Below, piece after piece: positions 44,456-56,700 of a stretch of DNA of 64,000 nt. The stretch's first letter is position 1; each line of letters starts with the position of its first letter. A program made the translations under genes and the position numbers. The notes beneath the pieces were generated by a model. It worked only from the letters and a program-made list of their open reading frames with translations. It did no database searches and was not told the DNA's origin. The stretch is from the NCBI RefSeq assembly GCF_009769385.1, contig NZ_VKAB01000012.1, forward strand, positions 186,001 through 250,000, written 5' to 3'. The stretch is from Saccharothrix deserti (GTDB lineage: Bacteria; Actinomycetota; Actinomycetes; Mycobacteriales; Pseudonocardiaceae).

Positions 44456-45295
44456 ATGTTCGAGTTGGCCGCGCCCTCGGCGCTCCAGTGGTTGATCGGC
44501 GTGGAGATCGCGCGCTACCGCAACGAAGCCGGGCTCTCGCTCACGCAGTTGTCGGAGACTACCGGCATCGGCAGGCCGAAACTCGGGCACATGGAGACCG
44601 GCCGTTCGGTGCAGTACCCCGCCGACATCCGCAAGGTCCTCGAAGCTTGCAACGTCGACAAGGAGCACATCGACCGCATCGTGCAGCTGACCACGCGCGT
44701 CGATGAGGCCTCGTGGTTGGGTGCCTGGTCGGATGTCATGTCGGACTGGCTGCGCACCTTCGCGGGCTTGGAGGCATTGGCGCGCAAGGAGTTTATCTTC
44801 GAACCGATCCTGCTGCCCGCACTGCTCCAGACCGAGGCTTACGCCCGCGAGCTCACCAACGCGGCCATCAGGGTGCGCCCAGACCACGCCGAGCGGCTGG
44901 TCGAGTTCCGGGTGCAGCGCAGCCGCCTGCTCTTCAAGGACACGCCCCTCCAACTGCATGCAATCTTCAATGAGCAGGCCTTGCGGCTGCGGGTCGGCTC
45001 GCGCGAGGTGCTGAACGAGCAGTACCGCCACCTCCTGAAGATGGCCGAGCTGCCCAATGTGACCTTGCAGGTCGTCCGCCCGGAGGCGGGTCCGCACTCT
45101 GCGGTCAACGGACAGTTCGTGCTGTTGGACTTCGCGGATGCGCGGCCGATCGTGTATGTCGAGTTGCAGGATGCGGCGGCGTTCGTGGACGACTCCGTTC
45201 GGGTGCGTGCGTATACCCTCAGTACGCAAAGCCTGGAACGAGTCGCGCTGTCGCCTGCCGAGAGCGTGGCTCTGATCGAATCGTTGATCACGTAG
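44456..45295 (+). CDS. WhiJ-like HTH protein with DUF5753 domain
   Basis: 279 residues from ATG 44456 (an upstream TTG is less likely). XRE helix-turn-helix in the first 70 residues (GLSLTQLSETTGIGRPKLGHMETGR), then a DUF5753 domain with EFIFEPILLPALLQTEAYA and PNVTLQVVRPEAGPH. TAGCGT (44443-44448) 7 nt before the ATG fits a leaderless promoter. It is followed after 9 nt by a DUF397 gene, the standard WhiJ-type pair that affects development in Streptomyces. Confidence 0.9.
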   Translation: MFELAAPSALQWLIGVEIARYRNEAGLSLTQLSETTGIGRPKLGHMETGRSVQYPADIRKVLEACNVDKEHIDRIVQLTTRVDEASWLGAWSDVMSDWLRTFAGLEALARKEFIFEPILLPALLQTEAYARELTNAAIRVRPDHAERLVEFRVQRSRLLFKDTPLQLHAIFNEQALRLRVGSREVLNEQYRHLLKMAELPNVTLQVVRPEAGPHSAVNGQFVLLDFADARPIVYVELQDAAAFVDDSVRVRAYTLSTQSLERVALSPAESVALIESLIT

Positions 45296-45304
45296 GAGTC
45301 CGCC

Positions 45305-45466
45305 GTGTGGCGCACCAGCAGTTACAGCGGGGAGAACGGCAACTGCGTTGCTGTCGCCTTCCCTGCGGCCGGCCCCGTTGCCGTCCGTGATTCGAAGAAC
45401 CCGGCCGGGCCGCGGCTCGCCTTCCCGGCGAACGCTTGGGCCGGGTTCGTCAAGCGCAGCAAGTAA
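45305..45466 (+). CDS. DUF397 small protein
   Basis: 53 residues: MWRTSSYSGENGNCVAVA, VAVRDSKNPAGPRLAF and AWAGFVK are the family motifs almost complete. GTG start 9 nt after the HTH stop. DUF397 proteins are thought to antagonise or partner the upstream HTH protein. A terminator follows directly. Confidence 0.92.
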   Translation: MWRTSSYSGENGNCVAVAFPAAGPVAVRDSKNPAGPRLAFPANAWAGFVKRSK

Positions 45467-45467
45467 A

Positions 45468-45499
45468 AACGGGCCGGGGCGGTAGGGCCCCGGCCCGTT
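45468..45499. terminator. Bidirectional terminator after DUF397 gene
   Basis: Perfect 13-bp inverted repeat, 45468-45480 with 45487-45499, 6-nt loop, with A-rich sequence before and TT after. It serves the convergent DUF397 and propeller-protein genes. Confidence 0.85.
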
Positions 45500-45530
45500 C
45501 TACTCGGTCCGGCTCGGAACTGGGTCCGGC

Positions 45531-47795
45531 TCAGACCTGGCGGTCCACCCACCTCGGGGTGCCGTTCGGGCTGCGGAAGGTCAGCAGCCAGGTGTCGCTG
45601 GTGCCGTTGTAGTACGCCAACATCGACGGGTCGGTTGCCGACGGGTCCGAGAAGCCGTCGATGAACCAGCCCCACTGGCCCCACGTGTTCGAGGCGGTCG
45701 CGGTTTCCCAGACCCGGTAGATCTCGTTGTCGGTGCCGCGGTACGCCACCGCCACCCGCCCGACACCGGGGTCGAGAACGGCGATGGGAGAACCTGCCGC
45801 GGCAACGGTCGCGGTGCCGACCTCGGTCCAGTCACCCGGCCACGTGCCACCGGCGTCCTGGAGCTTGGTGACGATGGTGCCCGCCGCGCCGCGCACGAAG
45901 ACCTGGAGCTGGTACCCCGGCCGCACGACCACGGCGGGAGCACCGGACGAACCGGCCCCACCCAGATCAGTCCACGGGGACAGCGAGCCGTCGTTGTAGA
46001 ACAGCACGCTCTTCACCGCACCCGCACCGTCCAGGCCGAACACGCGCAGGCCGTCGCGCACCGTGACGACCGTCAGGCCGCCGACCAGGTTCTGGTCGCC
46101 CAGGTTCCGCCAGAACGGCACGGAACCCTTCTGCTGGTACACCCACAGCTTGCCGTCGACGTCGACGGCGAACTGCGCCAACGTCCCGTCGGCCAGCTTG
46201 GCGGCGGTCGGCGCGGCGGCCATCGAACCACCGAGGTTCACCCACGCGTTCCACGTCACCGCACCCGCCGCCGTCTGGGTGATCGACCACACGTCACCGC
46301 TGCGGTGCTGCGCGGTGACCTGGATGCGCCCGTCGGACAGCTGCGCGATCGTCGGCTGGCCGCTGAACGCCTCGTTGCCCGAGATCACCGTCCACTCGGT
46401 CGAGTTGAAGTTGTCCACGAAAGGCTGGTGCCCGAAGACGACCCGCCCCGCGTTGTCGTTGTAGGCGTAATCCAACGTCCCGGCCCGCGCACCGGCGACC
46501 GGCGCGGCCTGGAACACCGTGGTCCGGCTGTTCTGCACCACCGGCACGGTGGGCAGCGGCTCGGCGAACCAGCCCTGGATGTCCACGAGCAGGTGGATGG
46601 TGTCCGCGCTGCCGTTCCGGATCCGGATCTTGCCGTCCGTGCCCGGCTTGAGCACGATCGAGTTGGCCCGCCAGCCGGTGCCGTGGTCCATCATCGTCAG
46701 CGACGGCTCGGCCTCGCCCGCCGGCCACGCCTTGAGGTAACCCGAGGCCTCCGAGGTGGCGATGACCGTCAGCAGCGCACCCGCGATGCCGCGCGTCGGC
46801 AACCCGTAGGTGCCGCCGACCTGGACGTCGATGACGCTGTTCGCGGCCATCGGCAGCCCCGCGCCGACCGACCGGGTGTTGATCAGCCGACCGTAGGCCG
46901 AGCGGAAACCGCTGCCCGTGGTGGCCGAGTTGGTGAAGTAGCCCTCCACGTTGAGCATGAAGTGCGCGGCGGCGCCGCCGTTGTTGGTGAAGGTCACCTT
47001 GCCGTCGGCGGGCAACTGCACGACCGCGGCCTGCTGCGTGGTGCCCGGCACGTAGTTCATCACCGGCCGCACCGACCCACCGGGCGGCGTGTAGGAGAAC
47101 CAGCCCTTCTCGGCCGCGCCCGGCACCGCCAGGTTCACGTACGCGGCGGACGCGCCGGCGGGGATGAGGCCGCCGGTCAACGTCACCGTGCGGCTGGCGC
47201 CCGCCGGGATCATGCCGGTGGTCACGCCGAGACCGTTGCGGGTGTCGATGGTGCGGGTGTGCGCCACCGGCACGAACCCGCCGCCGTTGGTGCCCTGCGC
47301 GGACTTGAAGTAGCCGTGCACCTCGACCACGACGTGCGCCTTGCCGGCCGCGTTGTAGACCGCGATCTTGCCGTTCGAGCCGACCTTCACCGCGGTGAAC
47401 GTGGACAGGTCCTCGCCGGCCTTCACGCTGAGCGCGGTGAGGTTCGTCGGCCGGGGCGTGCCGTCCGGCCACAGCTCCAGGAAGGTCGCCTCGGTCGCGG
47501 CGAGCGCGGCCACGCGCACCATGACCGTGCCGACGCCGGTGGTCGGCACGCCGCCGACACCGAGCACCGGGAACGTCGTGGTGCTCGCCTCACCGCGCTG
47601 GCCGGTCGCGCCGCCGGTCCCGTCACGGGTGTCCAACACCTCGGCGTCGTTGCCCAGCTGGACGTAGTCACCGCCACCGCCGGCCGCGTCCGCGAGCGCC
47701 ATCGGCGCCTGCGGCACGACCACCATCGAGAGCACTGCGGCGGCTACCGCCAGCAGCCCCGCACCGGATCTCTTGGACAACGTGATTCCTCTCAT
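45531..47795 (-). CDS. Exported repeat/propeller protein coupled to the RHS gene
   Basis: 754 residues. Sec signal peptide (to about ALADA). Three copies of a beta domain with LDTR/IDTRN/INTRS starts and HGYF/EGYF/QGWF ends (about 45-390), common on actinobacterial secreted proteins. The second half is a beta-propeller of W..W..LGG-type repeats, PLL/tachylectin-like (about 410-745). The ATG overlaps the RHS stop (ATGA), so the two are made together. This is the place of an immunity or effector-partner gene. Function unknown. Confidence 0.82.
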   Translation of the reverse strand: MRGITLSKRSGAGLLAVAAAVLSMVVVPQAPMALADAAGGGGDYVQLGNDAEVLDTRDGTGGATGQRGEASTTTFPVLGVGGVPTTGVGTVMVRVAALAATEATFLELWPDGTPRPTNLTALSVKAGEDLSTFTAVKVGSNGKIAVYNAAGKAHVVVEVHGYFKSAQGTNGGGFVPVAHTRTIDTRNGLGVTTGMIPAGASRTVTLTGGLIPAGASAAYVNLAVPGAAEKGWFSYTPPGGSVRPVMNYVPGTTQQAAVVQLPADGKVTFTNNGGAAAHFMLNVEGYFTNSATTGSGFRSAYGRLINTRSVGAGLPMAANSVIDVQVGGTYGLPTRGIAGALLTVIATSEASGYLKAWPAGEAEPSLTMMDHGTGWRANSIVLKPGTDGKIRIRNGSADTIHLLVDIQGWFAEPLPTVPVVQNSRTTVFQAAPVAGARAGTLDYAYNDNAGRVVFGHQPFVDNFNSTEWTVISGNEAFSGQPTIAQLSDGRIQVTAQHRSGDVWSITQTAAGAVTWNAWVNLGGSMAAAPTAAKLADGTLAQFAVDVDGKLWVYQQKGSVPFWRNLGDQNLVGGLTVVTVRDGLRVFGLDGAGAVKSVLFYNDGSLSPWTDLGGAGSSGAPAVVVRPGYQLQVFVRGAAGTIVTKLQDAGGTWPGDWTEVGTATVAAAGSPIAVLDPGVGRVAVAYRGTDNEIYRVWETATASNTWGQWGWFIDGFSDPSATDPSMLAYYNGTSDTWLLTFRSPNGTPRWVDRQV

Positions 47796-50700
47796 CGCTC
47801 CAGGTGGAAGTACCAGGCGTCCTTGACCGTGGTACCGAGACAACCAAGCACGCCGACGATCACCGTGTTCTCGGGCTTGAACAGGGGGTTGGCGTTGCTG
47901 AGCCCGATGGTCGCCCCGGTTGTGAGCCCGTTCACGCCGATGCACTGCGCGAGCGCCTTCCCGGGGTACTTCTGGACGTAGCCGATCGGGTTGCTCCAGA
48001 GCTTCTGTCGGCCAAAGCGGCCGACTGTCTTGGAGCCCTCCCACAGGCCGCGGCCGAAGTTGGCCAGACCACGCCCGACCGCCTGCGCGCCGCGTCCCAC
48101 GGCCTTCGCGCCGGCGACCACGCCGTTCTTCGCCGCGACCGCGCCGGCGCGCACCTTCGCGATCGCCTTGCCGCACTTGCCCGCGTTGTGCACGAGCACG
48201 TCCGCGTCACCGGTCACGACGTGGAAGGTGTGCAGGGTGTCGACCGTCAGGTTGTAGACGGTCCGCTGCTCGGTCCACGACCGCGTGCCGACGATCTCGC
48301 CCTCGGAAACCCGTTGTCCGGCAACGAGATCACCGGCCTCGGCCCACTTGCCGTCGGCCCAGAACGGGTGGCCGTCGGTGGTGGTGAGGGTGGACGTGCG
48401 GCCCTCGAACGACACGGTCAGCTCGGTCATCTTCTTGGCCCCGGACCCGACGATCACGTCGGTCACCGCGAACGAGCCGGTCTGCCCGGTCGTGGGATCG
48501 GCCGCCGTCACCTGGTCTCCGACCCGCACGGCGCTGATCGCCTTGACGGAACCGTCGCCCATCCGCACCGCGGTGTCACCGGCGAAGCTGTTGCCGGCAC
48601 CCGCGACCACCGTGCAAGCCGCGTTGACGATGTCGTCGCCGTACTTGGCGCCCATCCGGACGCCCTTCGCCGCACGCACCGCGCCGACGCCGTACGGGCC
48701 GGCGAACAGCGACGCCACCGACACCACGGACCAGATGCAGCTCTCCGCGTCGCCCTGGGTGATGCACCGCTTGCCGTCGTTGAAGCCGCTGATCTCGGCC
48801 AGCCCGTCCACGAACCCCTTGCCGAAGTCCTTGGCGGCCTGCTTCCAGCCCGGCCACTTCCACGAGATGCCACCGGACCAGGACCCGGACCCGGGATTGC
48901 TGGCCTTGGACGTGTTCGTCACCGGGTTGCCGGCCTTCTGCACGGCCTGGTCGTAGATCTTGTCCGTGCCGCGCTTGGCGTCCGCCACCACGTCACGGTT
49001 GGCCCCGACCCTGCCCGCGGGCACCTTCGCACTGGACGACACCGGCTTCGGCATGTTCATCACGGGACCGTGCGCCGCGCCGGACACCGTCCTGGGCACG
49101 TGCCGCGCCGAGTACTGCGCCGCCGCCTTGGCCTGCGCGGTGACCCGCTTCTTCCGCTCGTACTCCGCCCGCCGGGCCGCCTCGGCGCGCGCCGCCGCGG
49201 TCGCGTTGTAGCAAGAGCCACAGCTGCCGCCGCCGCCACTGCCCCGGTACGCCGGGCCGGGCGCGTAGCTCGGGAAGGTGCCGCTCGCCCCCGGGGACTT
49301 CTTCCTCTTCTTGCCCGACAGGTTGTCCGCCTGCTGGCGGATCTCCCAGGCGAGGTCGTCATGGAGCCAGTAGCACATCCCGAGGTAGCAGCCGTCGTCC
49401 ACCTCCACCCACGTGGACGGTTCGTCGTCATCGTCGTCGCCCCAGTTCCACGGCCACGACCAGTGCCCGTCCGGGTCGATCTGGCCGACCGGGTCGCCCG
49501 CGCCGTAGGTGTAGCGGTTGGCGCGGACGCCGTCGCCGCCCTGGAACGGGATGTCGTCGCGCGCGTTGAAGCCACCGGTCGTCGGGTCGTACCAGCGGGC
49601 GCCCATGTCGACCTGGCCGGTCGCCGGGTCGGTCCAGTCGCCCTGGTAGCCGAGCGGTCCGGTGTCGCCGGTCTTCGCGGTGACCTTGCCGAACGCGTCG
49701 TAGCTGGTGCGGTCGGCGAGGGCCTGGCCGTCCGGTGCGATCGCGCCGATCACGTCGCCGTGGCCGTTGGACACCGGCACGCGTGCCGTGTCGCCCTTCT
49801 TCGTGGCCAGCAGCTCGTCACCCGGACCGCGGGCGAACGTGGCCGCGCCGTCGGACACGATCTGGTCGTCCTGGCCCGCGTAGGTGAACGCGGTGCCGTT
49901 GCGGGTGGCCACCCGGTCCAGGCCGTCGTAGGTGTAGGTCTGGCTGATCGCGCCGACCATCCGGTCGAACGCGTCGAACGCGTACGGCTCGGTGTGCCCG
50001 GAGCTCGTGCGGCCGGCGAGCGTGCCGCGCGGGCTGTAGGTGTAGGTGTAGTCGCCGTCGGACTGCAGGCGGTTGCGCTCGTCGTAGGACGCGGTCTTCG
50101 CGCCCGCCTTGGTGCGGTTGCCCGCCGGGTCCCACTCGTACGGCGTGGTCACGCCGCCCGTGGTGGCGCTCTTGAGCCGGCCCAACGCGTCGTACGTGTA
50201 CGTGGTCGCGACGCCGTTCTCGGTCTTGCTGGAGATGAGATCGGTGTCGTCGTGGCTGTATGTCGTGGACGAAATGGTCTGGCCGGTCGAGCCGGTGAGC
50301 ACGTCCGAGATCTCTCGGCCGTAGTCGTCGTAGCCGAAGGTCCGGGTGCGGCCCGCGCCGTAGCCGATGGTCTTGACCTCGCCCGCGGAGTCGTAGCCGA
50401 GCGTCTGGGTGACGCCGGCCAGTCCTTCGGAGACCGTGTTCAGCCGCCCCTTCAGGTAGGTGTAGGTCGAGGTGCCGGCCGCGTCACGGCGGGTGGTCGG
50501 GTTGCCGTCGGCGTCGTAGCCGAACTCCGCCGTGCCACCGGGACCGGCCGTGGTGAGCAGGTTGCCGCGGTCGTCGTAGGTGTAGGTGTCGGAGCCGACC
50601 CGGATCGCCTGGCCCACCAGGTCGTATGCGATGTCCCGGGCCGTGGTGGGCTTTTCCGCGCCGCTGCCGGTCTCGGCGGTGAGCTGGTCGGCCGGGTCGA

Positions 50701-53700
50701 ACGTCCGGGTCCGGACCACGCCGCCGGGCGCGGTCAGCTTCACCTCGTTGCCGTTGGCGTCGTACTCCGAGGTCCACGTGCGGTCGGTCGGGTGCGCCGC
50801 GGTGGAGGGCTCGATGACCTTCTCCGGCAGGCCCCACGGGTTGTACGTGGTGATCGTGCGGTGGCCGCGCGGGTCGGTGTAGCGGGTCAGGTTGCCGGCC
50901 TCGTCGTAGCCGAACTCCTGCGTGACGCCCTCCGGCTCGACCTGCTTGACCAGCCGGTTGCCCGCGTCGAACTCGAACGTCGTGACGTTCAGCTTGGCGT
51001 CGGTGACGGTGGTCGTGTTGCCCGCCGGGTCGTAGCCGAACTTCGTGGTGCGCAGGACCGTGCCGTCCGGCTTCAGCTCCGACTGCGCCACCTGGTCGCC
51101 GAACAGGTCGTAGACCTGGCGGGTGGTGCGGCCGATGCCGTCGGTGACCCGCACGGCGTTGCCCGCGGCGTCATAGCCGTAGTGCGTGGGCACGCTCGCC
51201 GGGTCGGTCTCCTTGATCAGCTGGCCGAGCGTGTCGTAGGTGAACGTCGTCGCGGCACCCGAGGGGGCGACGGCCGAGGTCACGTTGCCGAGGTCGTCGT
51301 AGCGCTGCCACGCGGTGAACGTGCCGGTCGTGGGCTTGCGCTCGTACACGGTCGAGGTGATCTCGCGGTCGAGGTCGTCGTAGGTCGACTCGGTCCGCGC
51401 GCCGTCCGGACCGGTCGTGGACAGCACCTGACCGGAACGGGTGTAGGTGAAGCGCGAGATCGCCCGCCCGGTGGTGGCCGGCTCGTCGACGGTGACGACG
51501 CGGTCGAGCTGGTCGTAGGCGAACTTCGTGGCGTAGCCGCGGGCGTTGACGACCTCGGTGATGTTGCCGTTGCCGTCGTAGGACGTCGAGACCGCCGGCG
51601 TGATCGCCTGGTGCGTCGGCGACACCCTGGACACGACCCGGCCGAGGCGGTCGTACGCGGCGGTCGTCACGTTGCCCAGCTCGTCCGCCTCCGCGACGAC
51701 CTCGTCGAACGTGTTGTAGCCGGTCTTCGTGGTCGGCTTGGTGGTCGTCGCCGCGCCGCCGTCGCGTTCCACCGACACCTCGGCGCCCGTGGCCGAGACC
51801 TGGCGGCCCAGCTCGTCGAACCCGTAGGTGGTCGTCTTGAGCCGCGGGTCGGTGACCGAGGTCTGGTGGCCGCGCTGGTCGTAGGTGTACTTGGTGACGC
51901 GGTTCGCGGCGCCGTCGGTGACGGTCTCCTCGATCACGTTGCCGACGTCGTCGTGCTGGTAGGTCACGGTCTCCGGGGTCTCGGACACCGGCCACGGCAC
52001 GTTCGACACCTTGCCGCCGGTCGTGGTGCGGGTGACGTTGTCGCCGGCGTCGTAGGTGTAGGAGGTGCTGCGGCGCAGGCCCGTCGGGTCGACCACGACC
52101 GTGGCCAACCGGCCCAGCCGGTCGTGCGTGTGCTCGGTGACGGTCTTGCCGTTGGCGGTGACCTTGCGGGTCAGGTTGCCCGCGCCGTCGTAGGTGTTCT
52201 CCTCGACGACGTAGTCGCGCTTGCTGCCGTCGGGGTTGTCGAAGTCCTTGAGCACCTTGCGGCGCGGCAGGCCGTCACCCCAGTACTGGAACTCGGTGCG
52301 GCGGCCCATCGCGTCGGTCTCGCTGGCGAGCCGGCCCGCGAAGTCGTAGGAGAGCGACTTGACCAGCAGGTACCCGTTGGCCGGCGCGGGCACGCCCGCC
52401 GGGTCGCTGCGCCAGTCGCGCAGGCGCACCTCGGCGAGGCTGCCGCGGGTGGTGTAGGCGAAGTCGAACCGGTTGCCGTTCGGGTCGGTCTCCGAGGTCC
52501 GGTGGCCGAACGCGTCGTACTCGTACGACGTCTCGTTGCCCTCGGCGTCGGTTTCCCGCACGAGCCGGTTCTGCTGGTCGTACTCGAACTTCGTGACGCG
52601 CGGCGCGTCGTTGGCCTGGGTGTCGGTCTCCTCGGTCTGGGTGATGTTGCCGTCGGCGTCGAACGTGTGCGAGATCCGCAGCTGGTGCTTCTTGCCGGTG
52701 ACGACGTCCGTGGTGATCGGGCCGGTCTTGGTCTGCAGCCTCGACATGGCGTCGTGGGTGAAGGTGGTGACGACGCCGTTCGGGAAGCTGTCCGAGATCT
52801 CCTTGACCGTGGCGGGACGGCCCAGGTTGTCGTAGGTGTACTCGGTGATCAGGCCGTTGGGTTGGGTGACGCGGGCCAGGTCGCCGTTGTTGTAGTAGGC
52901 GTATCGGGTCGTCCGGCCGCGTGCGTCCATAGTGGACGCGAGCAGGGCGGCGGGCGGTGAGCCCCCGTTGACCGCGGGCTCCGCGCCGTTGGTGTAGGTG
53001 TGCCGGACGAAGCTGCCGTCCGGCGCGGTCTCCTGGAGCAGCTGGCCGGTCGAGTGGTAGCTGAACGTCGTGCGGTAGGTGGTGTCGGTCGCGCTCGCCG
53101 ACCGGCCGTCACGCGATTCCAGCGGCAGGAAGTTGCGCGGGTCGTACTCGTTGGTGACGGTCGTCGGGAACGTCTCGTAGCTGGTGTGGCACTCGGTCGC
53201 GGTGCGGCACGTCTTGCGGGACGTGACGTTGCCGCGCGCGTCGTAGCCGAGGGTGACCGTGTCGCCGTTCTCGTCGGTGACGACGCTGAGCTGGCCGTTC
53301 TCGTCGTAGGAGAACGAGCGGATGCTCATGCCCTCCGCGCCGTAGCGGACGAACACCGGGCCGCCGGAGCTGTTCGGGATCGTGGTGCAGAACGACGGGT
53401 CGTTCGGGTCGGGCTTGCTGCACGTCTCGGTGGGTGGCGTGGGTGTGCTGGTCGGCTCGCCCGGCGTGTCCTCGGAGCGTGCTTCCAGACCCAGCGGTTG
53501 GCCGAGGCGCAGCAGCCAGCCGCCCAGCGCGTCGAACTCGTACAGGCTCGGCCGGTTGGCCGGGTCGAGCACCTCGACCGTGCGGCGCAGGTCGTCGTCA
53601 CCGCCGTAGACCGCGGGCGGGCCGATCTTCCACGTGCCGCCGTTGTCGTCGGTGTGCTCCTTCACCCGGTCCAGCGCGGTGTCGTAGCTGGTGGTCGCGG

Positions 53701-56700
53701 CGATCTTGCCGCTGGGCAGGGTGATCTTGGCGAGCTGGTCGGCCGGGTTGTTGGCGTTGCGGTGCGCGGTCGTGGTCTGCGGGCCGACCGGGCCCGAGTA
53801 GACGGCGACCTCGTCGATCACGCCCGCGAAGTGGCGCTGCGGGGTGGTGCCCCAGGCGGGCCACGTGCCGGTCGCGTAGGCCGCGCCGATCTGGTTGAAC
53901 GTCAGCTTCTCGTGGTCGATCGTCTTGCCGGTCAGCTCACCGACCTTGACGCCGTCCAGGAACAGGGTCTGGGTGGTGCCCATGGAGCTGAGCACCACGT
54001 GGTGCCACTTGCCGTCGTTGACCAGGACACCGCTGGTGATCGGGCTGATCTCACCGATGCCGAACTGGCCGCGCAGCTTGCCGTCCGTGCCGACGTACAG
54101 GATCGGGACGCCGCTGGTTGACGCGGTGCCGAGGGCCTTGTCCTGGTAGCCGAGCAGCGGGCCGCCCGAGCCGGTGACCGAGTTCTTGAACCACAGCTCG
54201 ACCGCGCCGTCACGGCTCTTCTTCACCGTGCCCTTGGGCAGGTCGACCGTCGACGTGGTGCCGTTGAACATCGCGGCGGTGTCGGTGGTGTTGATGCCCG
54301 GCGTGTTGAGGGTGACGTTCTTGTAGGTGCCGGTGTCCTTGCCGAGGTTGACCGAGACCTCGCTGGCCGCGAACGTGCCCTCGGGTTCACCGAGCCGCCA
54401 GTACGACTCGGGGCGCGAGTCGAGGACGGTGGTGCGGTAGTGCGAGCCGGCGGTGTACTCGTAGCTGGTGCAGCCGCTGGCGCAGACCTTGGTGAGCAGG
54501 TCGCCGGTGTAGGTGTAGCTCCACGTCGTCTGGTCGGCCTTCACGGCGGTGACGCGGTTGCCGGTCCAGGTGAACGTGATGAAACGGCCGGAGGTGTTGG
54601 TCTGGCTGTTCGAGACGTGTGCCCTGATCAGCTTGCCGGTGGTGCTGTCGTAGGTCAGCACGACCGCGCGGTTGGCGCTGTCGGTGATCCGGGACAGCCG
54701 GCCGGTGAGGGAGAACTGGTAGGTGGTGCCGGACAGGTCGAGCAGCCTCCACGCCGTGCTGTCGACGGTGAGCTTCGCCTGGCGGCCGAACGGTGCGGCG
54801 TACGTGCCGTCGGCGTTGCGGCCGAACCGGACCTGCTGGCCGTCCGGGTAGGTGATCACGACGTTGCCGGAGCCGTCGTCGTCGGGGACGAGCTTCATGT
54901 CGTAGCGGCTGGACCAGCCGGCGCCGAACATGCCGTCGCGGCGCGGGTCCAGGCTGTTGTAGGTGCGGACCAGGCGGAACTCCGGGCCGACCGTGGTGAT
55001 CGTGGCGTCCACGGCGGCGGTGGAGTAGTTGCCCGACTGCGGGTCGAACTCCTGGTCCTTCGTGCCGTAGGGGCCGCCCGCCAGGCGTGAGGTGATCTCC
55101 GGCTGCGGGACGCTGGTGAGCACCGTGGAGTACGGGGAGATGACCTCGGTGGTGGCGTCCTTGACGTACGCGCGCCAGTCGTAGGCCTTGCTCCACTTGA
55201 GCGTGCCCGACGGGACGGTCCACGCGGTCTTGGTCTGGTAGCCGGAGTTCACGCAGTTGATCGGCTTGCCGGCGGCGTCGCGTTCGCAGATCTCGAACTT
55301 GAACTGCATGGTGACGGACGGCGGCGCGTCGATGTCGAGCGCGCGGGCCCACAGCTGCGGGGTGAGGGTGGGCGCCTGGTAGCCGTTCGGCGGGTACAGC
55401 TCCTGGACTACCGGCGGGATGTCGAAGACTTCCAGCACGATCCGGCCCGGCGGGACCTGGTGGTCGGTGAACACCGGACCACCGGTCTTGACCATGGTGA
55501 AGTCGAGGAAGTACTTGCCCGGCGGCAGCGCCTTGATCGTGGCGTCGAGGGTGACGCGCTGGTTGCGGTTGACCGTGGCGGTCAGGTTCGCCGAGCGCTG
55601 CTGGACGACGGACGCGCCGGTCTTGGCGTTGTAGGCGCGGTAGGCCAGGTAGTAGTCGCCCGGCGCCCAGGCCGCGGCGCTCTTGTTGGTGACCGCGATC
55701 TTGACCTTGCCGTCCTGGTTCTGCAGGACCGGCGGGTTCGGCACCGGGTTGGCCAGCGCGTACGTCGCGTTGTACGGGCTGTGCGTGACGTAGAGGCGGG
55801 GCGGGTTCGCGGTGGCCGGGCCGGTGAACTTCTTGCCGGACAGGTCACCGCCCGCGCGCAGCGAGATGCCGTTGTTGGCCTGCTCGCCGTTGACCCACTT
55901 CTGCACCAGGTCGCGCCCGCCGCCGCCGAGGTTGATCAGCTCGCCTGCGGTGGGGCAGGCGGAGGACGACTGGCCGAAGGCGATGTAGCCGTGGGCGAAG
56001 GAGCGTTCGGCCAGCTGGCGGCCGGTGTTCGGGCCGGGGTAGTCGACGTCGCTGCTGGACGTCCAGCTCTCGGTGACCGGGTGGACGGTGACGTTCCTCG
56101 GCCGGCACGAGTCGGAGTCGTAGTTCACCAGCCACAGCTGGGCGCCGAAGATCGTGTGGTTGCGGAGCTTGTCGACCAGGCTGCCGAAGCGGAGGTAGGA
56201 GGCGGCGTTGGGGCCCACGAGGAGGGTGTTGCCGCCGGGTGAGGACGAGGTGCCGTTGACGTAGAGGCTGCTGTCGGCGGCTTCACCGGTGACCGGGAGC
56301 TGCACGGTGGGGTCTACCGCGACCGGGTAGGCCGCGCTGCTCAGCCAGGTTGTGTCGAGGGTGAGCTGGAGGGCCGGACGGCCGTTGTGGCTGGTCAGGG
56401 CGTAGGTGACGGCGGTGGAGCGGGTGCCGTTCGCGTCGACCATGTCGCCGGGCGGGATGACGGCTCTGGTGTTGCTCTTCTCGTCCTTGAGCAGGACCTG
56501 GTTGTTCTCGACGTGCGCGGTGAGGTTCTTGAGGGTGAGCGGGAACGTGAAGCTCGTGGCGCCGGGGCGGGTGAGGACGAGGGTTTCCTTCACGCCGCCC
56601 GGCTGCGACTCCAGCTTCAGGTCCACACCGGGCTGGACCTCGGTGTAGGTGGCGGTGCTGCCGGTCGCGGTGCCGTCGACCTTGTTCGCGCCGGCCAGGC

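Noticed and set aside
47804..52960. Very long plus-strand open frame opposite the RHS gene
   Set aside because: It is a GC-bias shadow of the RHS frame: no family motifs, Arg/Val-rich translation, and the minus strand has clear RHS repeats.
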